Assembly: GCA_039819065.1 (NCBI GenBank) | Contig: JBCBSS010000052.1 | Location: 1 to 44,244, forward strand | DNA from: JBCBSS01 sp039819065 | GTDB taxonomy: Bacteria; Bacteroidota; Bacteroidia; Cytophagales; Cyclobacteriaceae | Direction: 5' to 3' | Length of the DNA: 44,244 bases | In this document: piece after piece, positions 8,746 to 15,558 of the stretch | Numbering within the stretch: position 1 is the first letter of the stretch | Layout: each line of letters starts with the position of its first letter | The notes under the pieces: model-generated | The model's input: only the letters and a program-made list of their open reading frames with translations | Told to the model about the DNA's origin: nothing | The model's database searches: none | Translations under genes and position numbers: made by a program

Positions 8746-9186
8746 GTAGTCTATCGAATTACAATATAATCAATAGCATATACGCTAATCAGTAAGACTT
8801 GATAGCCAATTGTTTTCAATAGTACTATCCCTATAATGTATCGAAAAGTGTAGGCTGACTACAGGAATATTGATTATCCCTGATGTGTTGCGAATAGCTG
8901 GGCAAGCTAATTATCAAAGGGTTACTGAGTGTGTAGAAATGAATTGGGTCTATTTGGTATTTCAAGGCAGTACGTTTGTGGGTTAGACCCGCCTTATCTG
9001 ATATATGAATACCAGTAAATATGGACTTATCCACTGACCTGACTATGTGAGGAGCTAAAGCGGCGTAAATGGCATCCTCTTACTCCTGACTTGATAAGGA
9101 TTATGAAAGGCTATACCCAGCTGATTAACTAAATGCATGTTTTACATGTCAGGGGTTAGATGGGTCAACAATTCGTGAGCATCTAC

Positions 9187-9215
9187 AAACAAAAAACCCG
9201 GCATAAGCCGGGTTT
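9187..9215 (-). terminator. Rho-independent terminator of the thrS-infC-rpmI-rplT operon
   Basis: On the minus strand a 9-bp stem AAACCCGGC/GCCGGGTTT with a TTAT loop is followed by TTTGTTTG. It starts about 40 bases after the rplT stop codon. Confidence 0.9.
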
Positions 9216-9255
9216 CATTAGATAAAATGTGTGTTACAAATATTCTTAATGTAAA

Positions 9256-9603
9256 CTACTTGTTTACTTTTTTCACAATGGCTTCGAAAGCGTCTGGGTG
9301 ATTCATCGCTAAATCCGCAAGTACTTTTCTATTCAGATCAACATTGGCTGCCTTGAGCTTACCCATGAATTGTGAGTATGACAAACCGTGTTCTCTGCTT
9401 CCTGCGTTAATTCTTTGAATCCAAAGCTTTCTAAACTCTCTTTTCTTTTGTTTTCTGTCGCGGTAAGCGTACGTCCAACCTTTTTCTACTGCATTTTTAG
9501 CAACCGTCCATACGTTACTTCTTCTTCCCCAGTAGCCTTTTGCAAATTTTAATATTCTTTTTCTTCTAGCTTTTGATGCTACGCTATTTACTGATCTTGG
9601 CAT
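9256..9603 (-). CDS. rplT: 50S ribosomal protein L20
   Basis: This is bacterial L20 at its normal length (115 residues). It starts PRSVNSVASKARRKRILKFA and contains the conserved GYWGRRSNVWTVA and YAYRDRKQKKREFRKLWIQR stretches that bind 23S rRNA early in 50S assembly. The C-terminal domain, which in other bacteria also binds the rpmI-rplT mRNA for autoregulation, is intact (YSQFMGKLKAANVDLNRKVLADLA). It is the last gene of the infC-rpmI-rplT unit and is followed by a strong terminator. The 94-base gap to rpmI shows no Shine-Dalgarno. Confidence 0.97.
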   Translation of the reverse strand: MPRSVNSVASKARRKRILKFAKGYWGRRSNVWTVAKNAVEKGWTYAYRDRKQKKREFRKLWIQRINAGSREHGLSYSQFMGKLKAANVDLNRKVLADLAMNHPDAFEAIVKKVNK

Positions 9604-9697
9604 AATTTTAATTTTTTGGCGTTTGGCGTTTTTTCAAATCTTATCTGGTATCAGACCAAAAACCTGGTTAAACAAAAAACCTAAATTGATTTGTGGA

Positions 9698-9892
9698 TCA
9701 AATCCTTAACATCGCTTTCACGTTGTTCTCATCTGACTTATCTACTAAACCTGTGTGCGTCAGGTTACGCTTACGCTTAGTAGACTTTTTAGTCAAGATG
9801 TGACTCTTGAAAGCGTGCTTGCGTTTGATCTTTCCGGTACCTGTCAGCTTGAACCTTTTCTTAGCTCCGGATTTTACCTTTACTTTTGGCAT
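9698..9892 (-). CDS. rpmI: 50S ribosomal protein L35
   Basis: The 64-residue, highly basic protein has the L35 signature: MPKVKVKSGAKKRFKLTGTG, then KIKRKHAFKSHILTKKSTKRKR and a C-terminal ENNVKAMLRI. It binds 23S rRNA in the large subunit. It lies between infC and rplT in the near-universal order. The 28-base gap to infC carries no Shine-Dalgarno, in contrast to infC itself. Confidence 0.97.
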   Translation of the reverse strand: MPKVKVKSGAKKRFKLTGTGKIKRKHAFKSHILTKKSTKRKRNLTHTGLVDKSDENNVKAMLRI

Positions 9893-9920
9893 TTCTATAT
9901 ATTTTAACTTTATCTAATGC

Positions 9921-10478
9921 TTACTTTTTCTGCACCTTTGGTGCAAGAATGATGGACATTCTCTTACCCTCCAACTTGGGCATGTGCTCGACTTTGCCAT
10001 GCTCTTCTAGTTCCTGAATGAACTTAAGCAGCAAAATCTCTCCTCTTTCCTTAAATACGATCGTTCTTCCTACAAAGTGTACATAAGCTTTTACTTTGGC
10101 ACCATCTTTTAGAAAGTTCATGGCATGTTTGAGCTTAAACTGAAAGTCATGATCATCTGTATTTGGACCAAAACGGATTTCCTTGATGACAGTTTTATGT
10201 GCCTTCGACTTGATCTCCTTTTGTTTCTTTTTTTGCTCGTATTTGAACTTTGAATAATCGATTACTTTACAGACCGGTGGATCTGCTTTAGGCGATATTT
10301 CTACCAGATCCAAGCCTTGGCCGCTGGCTATTTTCAAAGCTTCATCAATGTTGTAGACCCCTACTTCTACGTTTTCACCCACCACACGCACCGTCTGGGC
10401 CGTGATCAGTTTGTTAATCTTATAGGGCTCCTCAACTCTCCCCCTCCGTTGATACCTAGGGTTTATTCGTTTAGCGAT
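9921..10478 (-). CDS. infC: Translation initiation factor IF-3, AUC start codon
   Basis: IF-3 binds the 30S subunit, prevents premature 50S joining and rejects non-canonical start codons. The N-terminal domain includes YKINKLITAQTVRVVGENVE and VDLVEI-type DLVEISPKADPPVCKVIDY. The C-terminal domain includes KEIRFGPNTDDHDFQFKLKHA and MPKLEGKRMSIILAP. Reading from the first conventional codon (GTG at 10391) gives only 156 residues and cuts the conserved INKLITA region. The frame is open upstream only to a TAA at 10493-10491. The sole sensible start is AUC at 10478, six bases after AAGGAGG, giving MAKRINPRYQRRGR... and 185 residues, the normal IF-3 length. A rare start codon fits the known self-repression of infC. 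Confidence 0.93.
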   Translation of the reverse strand: MAKRINPRYQRRGRVEEPYKINKLITAQTVRVVGENVEVGVYNIDEALKIASGQGLDLVEISPKADPPVCKVIDYSKFKYEQKKKQKEIKSKAHKTVIKEIRFGPNTDDHDFQFKLKHAMNFLKDGAKVKAYVHFVGRTIVFKERGEILLLKFIQELEEHGKVEHMPKLEGKRMSIILAPKVQKK

Positions 10479-10484
10479 TTTTAA

Positions 10485-10491
10485 CCTCCTT
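10485..10491 (-). promoter_or_regulatory. Strong Shine-Dalgarno of infC
   Basis: AAGGAGG on the minus strand, six bases before the AUC codon at 10478. The neighbouring genes have no such element, so this site decides the infC start. Confidence 0.9.
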
Positions 10492-10534
10492 TATGTTTAT
10501 CTTAAAAAATAAGTTGCAAATATCGTGATAATTT

Positions 10535-10568
10535 TTTGAATAATTCAAACAACGCTCAATTATTCAAA
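10535..10568. other. Inverted repeat in the thrS-infC spacer
   Basis: TTTGAATAATT and AATTATTCAAA form a perfect 11-bp stem around a 12-base loop, 22 bases after the thrS stop. No T-tract follows on the minus strand, so it is not a standard terminator. It may be an mRNA processing or stability element separating thrS from infC. Confidence 0.5.
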
Positions 10569-10589
10569 TTCACTTTTTATTGTAATTAA

Positions 10590-12524
10590 TCAATTCAACG
10601 AGGTTTTAGCCTCTTTTTGGAAGATCTCTACAAATTCAGTGAGGCTGAAGCTACCTTTATCCCCTTCACCATGTCTTCTGATGGCTAGTTTGGCCTCTTC
10701 CTGTTCCTTCTCACCAACGATGATCATATAGGGTACTTTTTTAACCTCAGCGTCGCGAATCTTTCTTCCTATTTTCTCATCTCTATTATCAACAAAACCC
10801 CGAATGTCATGCATAATTAAGCTATCATATACCTCTCTGGCATAATCTGCATATTTCTCAGAAATCGGCAATACAGCGATTTGATCCGGAGCAAGCCATA
10901 GAGGGAAATTTCCGCCACAGTGTTCGATCAGGATAGCCACAAAACGTTCCAGGGAACCAAATGGTGCCCTGTGGATCATCACTGGTCTATGTTTTTGGTT
11001 ATCGGCCCCCACATATTCTAATTCAAAACGCTCTGGTAAGCTGTAGTCTACTTGTATAGTACCCAGTTGCCAACTTCTGCCCAAAGCGTCTTTTACCATG
11101 AAATCGAGCTTCGGCCCATAGAAAGCCGCTTCTCCCAGTTCTTTTATAGTGTCAAGGCCCTTCTCCTCTGCTGCCTCTTCTATTTCTTTCTCGGCACGAT
11201 CCCAAAGGTCATCTTGGCCGATATACCTCTCTTTATTTTCAGGGTCTCTCAACGATATTTGGGCTGTGTAGTCCGCGAAACCCAAAGAAGTGAAGACAAG
11301 ATTAACCAAGTCAATCACCTTCTTAAACTCATCCTTCACCTGGTCAGGGCGGCAAAATATGTGCGCATCATCTTGGGTGAACCCTCTCACACGCGTCAGG
11401 CCGTGAAGCTCACCGTGCTGCTCATAACGATATACAGTACCAAACTCAGCCATTCTAATCGGCAGATCTTTGTAAGAGTGAGGTCTGGATTTATAAATCT
11501 CACAATGGTGGGGGCAATTCATGGGTTTAAGTAAGAATTCCTCATCTTCTCTAGGCGTTTCTATGGGTTGGAAAGAATCCTCTCCGTACTTTTCATAGTG
11601 ACCAGATGTTACATAAAGCTCTTTACCGCCAATATGTGGCGTAGAAACCAGATCGTAACCTGCTCTTAACTGGGCTTTTTTCATGAAATCCATGAGCCTT
11701 TCTCGCAAGATTGTTCCTTTAGGCAACCATAATGGAAGGCCCATACCTACCCTTTGAGAAAAAGTAAACAGGTCTAGTTCTTTACCTAGTTTTCTGTGAT
11801 CTCGCTTCTTAGCTTCCTCCAGTAATTCGAGGTATTCGGTCAGCTCCTTCTGCTTAGGGAAGGTGATGCCATAAATTCTGGTAAGCTGTTTTCTTTTTTC
11901 ATCGCCACGCCAGAAGGCACCAGCAACATTCAAAAGCTTTACCGCTTTGATAAAACCAGTATTGGGTATATGAGGCCCTCGGCAAAGGTCTGTAAATTCT
12001 CCTTGTTTGTAGAAAGTGATATTGCCGTCTTCAAGGTCTTCCAGCAACTCAAGTTTGTACTCGTCACCTTTATCTTCAAAGTAGGCTATGGCATCCGCCT
12101 TGTTGATCTCCTCTCTGGCGTAGACACTTTTTGTTTTGGCCAATTCTTTCATTTTAGCCTCCACTTTGACTAATTCTTCTTCTCCGAAGCTGGTATCACC
12201 GAAATCCACGTCATAATAGAACCCTTTGTCGATAGCAGGGCCTATTCCGAACTTGACACCTGGATATAATGCCTCAAGGGCTTCTGCCATGAGGTGGGCA
12301 GAAGAGTGCCAGAAAGTCGCTTTTCCATCCAAGTCATTCCATGTCAATAACTGAACCGTTGAGTCTTCCTCGATTTGTCGGGATGAATCCCATACTTCAC
12401 CATTCACTTTGGCAGCCAGCACGTTTCTGGCCAAGCCTTCACTTATGCTCATGGCTATGTCATGGCCAGTCACACCCTTTTCATACTGTCTTACAGAACC
12501 ATCGGGTAATGTAATTTTGATCAT
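10590..12524 (-). CDS. thrS: Threonyl-tRNA synthetase
   Basis: A full-length 644-residue class II synthetase that charges tRNA-Thr. Residues 1-60 are the TGS domain (MIKITLPDGSVRQY). The editing domain follows, with the zinc-type HSSAHLMAEAL motif and CRGPHIPNTG. The catalytic core has MNCPHHCEIY, RMAEFGTVYRYE (motif 2) and HRAPFGSLERFVAILIEH (motif 3). The C-terminal anticodon-binding domain contains QIAVLPIS and RGFVDNRDEKIGRKIRDAE. It is the first translation gene of the thrS-infC-rpmI-rplT set, 20 bases after a TPR lipoprotein gene on the same strand. I see no T-box-like leader. Confidence 0.98.
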   Translation of the reverse strand: MIKITLPDGSVRQYEKGVTGHDIAMSISEGLARNVLAAKVNGEVWDSSRQIEEDSTVQLLTWNDLDGKATFWHSSAHLMAEALEALYPGVKFGIGPAIDKGFYYDVDFGDTSFGEEELVKVEAKMKELAKTKSVYAREEINKADAIAYFEDKGDEYKLELLEDLEDGNITFYKQGEFTDLCRGPHIPNTGFIKAVKLLNVAGAFWRGDEKRKQLTRIYGITFPKQKELTEYLELLEEAKKRDHRKLGKELDLFTFSQRVGMGLPLWLPKGTILRERLMDFMKKAQLRAGYDLVSTPHIGGKELYVTSGHYEKYGEDSFQPIETPREDEEFLLKPMNCPHHCEIYKSRPHSYKDLPIRMAEFGTVYRYEQHGELHGLTRVRGFTQDDAHIFCRPDQVKDEFKKVIDLVNLVFTSLGFADYTAQISLRDPENKERYIGQDDLWDRAEKEIEEAAEEKGLDTIKELGEAAFYGPKLDFMVKDALGRSWQLGTIQVDYSLPERFELEYVGADNQKHRPVMIHRAPFGSLERFVAILIEHCGGNFPLWLAPDQIAVLPISEKYADYAREVYDSLIMHDIRGFVDNRDEKIGRKIRDAEVKKVPYMIIVGEKEQEEAKLAIRRHGEGDKGSFSLTEFVEIFQKEAKTSLN

Positions 12525-12544
12525 GCGTTATTCAGTTATTTATA

Positions 12545-13678
12545 TCAGTTATTTCCTGGACGTTTAGGTACTATGGCTGGTGGCGGTGGTGCACTCTTTT
12601 CAGCCTGATGTCGCCTTAAACGCCACAAATATGCAACTTTTCTTTCCAATTTAGCCAACTCGTCAGTGGCTAATTTATGGGATGGATCATTCTTTAAAAT
12701 ATACTTGTAAGCTTCTATCGCTTCATCATATTTTCTATTGCCATCGAAAGCTTTAGCTATCAGTAATTGGCTTTCAACGTGACTTGCATTGAATGTCACT
12801 GCCTGCTGGGCATGTGCTAGTGCTGATTCATACTTGCGCAATTTCAGATAGTTACGCCCTTGTAAGTAATGGATTTCAAAATCTTCCGGGCTCAATTCAA
12901 GTATTTTGTCATAGATATGGGCCACTGTGTCGCGTTGATCAAGCTGCTGGTAAATAGAAGCTGATTCAATAAGATAATCTCGATTAGTGGTGTCGATGCC
13001 ATGAAGCTTGCCTAAATAGTCAAGTGATTCGGTAAACTCACCTTTGGCTTTATGTATTCTGGATGTCAGGAACAGCGCTTCTTCATCAGTTGCCTTTTTC
13101 TCAATGACCTTTTGAGCTGCTAGAAGGGCATTGCTTGTATCTCCTATAGCATAATACGTTTGTGCTTTAACCAGCAACACATCACTGCTGTTAGGATCAT
13201 ACTTAATGGCTTCATTAATGGATTGAAAGGCTTTACTAGACAAGCCGAGTTGCAGGTATTCTTTGGCAGCAAGTACAGAGGCTTGAGGATGGTTGTAATT
13301 GAGTCTGCGCAATTGGCTAAACGCATTGATCGCTTGTTCATGACGATTCAAAGCAGCTAGTATCTGCATTTTTAATAAATGGAACTCAGGATCAGATGGA
13401 CTTTTGCGGATCGCGTTTTCCACGCTGGTCAAAGCTTGCCGTGGGTTTCCGGCATGGTATCGCAGCTTCGCCTCACGATAGTAATTGTTGCCATCATCGT
13501 CTCTATCTGACTTATGCGCAACGATACGGATCAACTTTGTGGTATCCGACTGAACTGTCAGGTTGGGTATCTCATTTCTTGAATGCTGCTTTGTACAAGC
13601 GGCGCACATGCAGGCCAGAAACAAGGCTATAGCCCATTTTGACAGTTTGTTATATCGTTTTGTAGTCGAACTATGCAT
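12545..13678 (-). CDS. TPR-repeat lipoprotein
   Basis: From the chosen ATG at 13678 the protein starts with a basic n-region and a hydrophobic segment ending in the lipobox MCAAC, so it is a membrane lipoprotein. The mature chain is made of about eight TPR units of 34 residues, with the usual G/Y/A/P positions, for example YYREAKLRYHAGNPRQALTSVENAI, DTSNALLAAQKVIEK and FEIHYLQGRNYLKLRKYESAL. It ends in a proline-rich tail (APPPPAIVPKRPGNN). A more upstream ATG at 13741 would leave only six bases to the divergent PhnD-like gene. The protein is a periplasmic scaffold of unknown partner. It may share transcripts with thrS. Confidence 0.75.
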   Translation of the reverse strand: MHSSTTKRYNKLSKWAIALFLACMCAACTKQHSRNEIPNLTVQSDTTKLIRIVAHKSDRDDDGNNYYREAKLRYHAGNPRQALTSVENAIRKSPSDPEFHLLKMQILAALNRHEQAINAFSQLRRLNYNHPQASVLAAKEYLQLGLSSKAFQSINEAIKYDPNSSDVLLVKAQTYYAIGDTSNALLAAQKVIEKKATDEEALFLTSRIHKAKGEFTESLDYLGKLHGIDTTNRDYLIESASIYQQLDQRDTVAHIYDKILELSPEDFEIHYLQGRNYLKLRKYESALAHAQQAVTFNASHVESQLLIAKAFDGNRKYDEAIEAYKYILKNDPSHKLATDELAKLERKVAYLWRLRRHQAEKSAPPPPAIVPKRPGNN

Positions 13679-13747
13679 GAGTCTTGTCAAAGTTAATTTC
13701 AAAGAGTCAAATCTAATCAGTATATTATAATAAAAAACCATCAAAAA

Positions 13748-15550
13748 ATGCGAGCAGGCTTCTCTATCATGGTCTTATTATTTTGCTTGCTTTCTACTCT
13801 GAATAGCATAGCGCAGGACGATATTTTTAGAATCGGAGTGATCGAATACAAAAGCGAGGAGAAAGTGCTAGAGACCTTTGGGCCTATTGCCAATTATATC
13901 GGTAAAAAATTGGGCAGGCAAGCACAGTTGGAAATCGTTCCTGCTGAAGCGTTAGGTTTTCGGTTATCACAAGGTGAGCTTGATATGGGCGTATTCAAGC
14001 CGTTTCCGTATCTAAAAGCGAAAGTAGATTTCCCAAAACTCCAAGTATTTGCCACGCATAAAGTAAACAACCTGGAATCCTATACTGGTTTGATTCTGGT
14101 CAATGAGGAAAGCGGCATAAAACTGCTCAGGGACTTAAAGGACAAGGAATTTCTTTTTGTCAAACCGCAATCTACCTCCGGCTATTCCTACCCTAAAGGT
14201 ATATTCAGAGAACATGATATAGACATTGATTCGGCCTTTTTCAACTACGATTTTTCTTATGATCACAACACATCATTGGAAGCACTGAGAAAGAAAGAAG
14301 TTGATGGGATAGCCATATCAACAGAAAATTTCGGCAGTAAAGATGACATAAATCTATCAGGCGTGCACATTTTGGAAGAGTTCGAAGTCCCCTATCATGC
14401 CTATGTCCTATCACCCAGATTAGATTCAGCGCTTAAAAATGATGTCAAAGACATCATGTTTACGGCAGAAAAAGACCCGTCCGGTAAGGTCGTTCTCAAT
14501 AACAGCTTGCATATCACCGGGTGGGTACCTAAAGATGACCATTACTACAACTATCTCAGACGATACCTTAGAATCGTACGAGTTAAACCAGCAGCAAAAC
14601 TGGTTTTTGAAGTTCAAAAGAGCGCCAGAGAGTATTTCGATAGCAAGGGAGATATGCTCAATATTTTGGAGCAGAACATGCGCAATGCCTTGTCGAATAC
14701 CCATAGGTTCTCGAAAGTCGGCGATATTGAAAACATCAGCAATTATGAAGAGGTAAAGATCACTTTATCCAAAGTAGATGAATCCACCTTTCACTACGCT
14801 TCTTACTTCAATGACGATTTCATAGAAGGGTTTGATTTACAAGAATCCCAGCTCAGGGAGTATCTACATCTTGCTGTTGTGAATGATGTATTGAGTCGGT
14901 CTGAAATAACGACTCGCCTCCTATCTAATGGAGAAAAATGGTTTGTGACTTACGGCACAAATGACGGACTGAGAAAGGGGGCTTACCAATATACTTTGAA
15001 GAAAGAGTCCGGAGAAGAGGTACCGCTGAAAGTAAAGGACATAACTGAACTGAACACTACCTTCAAAAAGAATGGCGATTACCATGAAGATGATAAGGTC
15101 ACCATTAGCTATAAGTTACTGGATATTGAGAGTGAGGGTATTTCAGTGCTGCGTCAACTCAGTATGGATGGTTTCTGGCAAAAGGACTTTTGGGATAAAT
15201 TGGGCTTGATAGGTGGTATCGTGGTGGCTATTATATCTGCTGTTGTAGGTTGGTTTTTCAATACCCGTAAGAAAAGAAGGTTTAAATCCATATTGAACCA
15301 GGCTAACTATTTAATGAAGGAGTTTCTGGAAGATAAGTATAAGCTTGACCTGAAACTGACAGAGATTAAAGAGCAAATCAGTCAATACCTTGAATCAGGA
15401 CAAATTACGGAAAACCAATTCTTAATCCTGAATAGCAAATTGGATGAGGTGGAAAAGGCTATGGGTAAACCGGTCGATGAGCAAGACACAGGTCAAAGCA
15501 TGAAAGACGTAAAGGACATCATTAAGAAGAATAAAATTGACGAAAACTAA
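13748..15550 (+). CDS. Membrane-anchored PhnD-like periplasmic binding protein with cytoplasmic coiled coil
   Basis: The 600-residue protein begins with a signal peptide (to about residue 22). Residues 26-270 are a PhnD/phosphonate-type solute-binding domain: FRIGVIEYKSEEKV, FGPIANYIGKKLG, GELDMGVFKPFPYLKAK, and the ligand-loop-like QSTSGYSYPKGIF. A further periplasmic region to about 480 has no recognised domain and may be a second sensor or immunoglobulin-like unit. A single membrane helix (about 486-504, LGLIGGIVVAIISAVVGWFF) is followed by RKKRRFK, the positive-inside signal, and about 90 residues of predicted coiled coil. No ABC ATPase or permease is nearby, so it looks like a transmembrane sensor rather than a transporter component. 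It is divergent from a TPR lipoprotein gene. The output partner is unknown. Confidence 0.75.
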   Translation: MRAGFSIMVLLFCLLSTLNSIAQDDIFRIGVIEYKSEEKVLETFGPIANYIGKKLGRQAQLEIVPAEALGFRLSQGELDMGVFKPFPYLKAKVDFPKLQVFATHKVNNLESYTGLILVNEESGIKLLRDLKDKEFLFVKPQSTSGYSYPKGIFREHDIDIDSAFFNYDFSYDHNTSLEALRKKEVDGIAISTENFGSKDDINLSGVHILEEFEVPYHAYVLSPRLDSALKNDVKDIMFTAEKDPSGKVVLNNSLHITGWVPKDDHYYNYLRRYLRIVRVKPAAKLVFEVQKSAREYFDSKGDMLNILEQNMRNALSNTHRFSKVGDIENISNYEEVKITLSKVDESTFHYASYFNDDFIEGFDLQESQLREYLHLAVVNDVLSRSEITTRLLSNGEKWFVTYGTNDGLRKGAYQYTLKKESGEEVPLKVKDITELNTTFKKNGDYHEDDKVTISYKLLDIESEGISVLRQLSMDGFWQKDFWDKLGLIGGIVVAIISAVVGWFFNTRKKRRFKSILNQANYLMKEFLEDKYKLDLKLTEIKEQISQYLESGQITENQFLILNSKLDEVEKAMGKPVDEQDTGQSMKDVKDIIKKNKIDEN

Positions 15551-15558
15551 TTGCCTGA

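Larger units (their letters stand above)
8287..9186. other. Gene-free, AT-rich intergenic region
   Basis: About 900 bases separate the amylase start from the rplT terminator. I see no convincing gene here. A 67-codon minus-strand frame at 8831-9034 has no recognisable product. Apart from the LacI-type palindromes the stretch from 8287 to 8800 is very AT-rich and probably holds the amylase promoter and leader. The stretch from about 8830 to 9150 has a more balanced composition and may contain decayed coding sequence, but no frame stays open and nothing in it is identifiable. Confidence 0.5.

Noticed and set aside
8831..9034. 67-codon minus-strand frame in the amylase-rplT intergenic region
   Set aside because: No recognisable domain, atypical composition, no neighbouring operon and no start context; most likely chance.
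9194..9215. Considered as a repeat or attachment site
   Set aside because: GC-rich stem followed by a T-tract just after rplT makes it an ordinary terminator.
9921..10391. IF-3 starting at GTG 10391
   Set aside because: It would remove the conserved YKINKLITA region and ignore the perfect Shine-Dalgarno and AUC at 10478.
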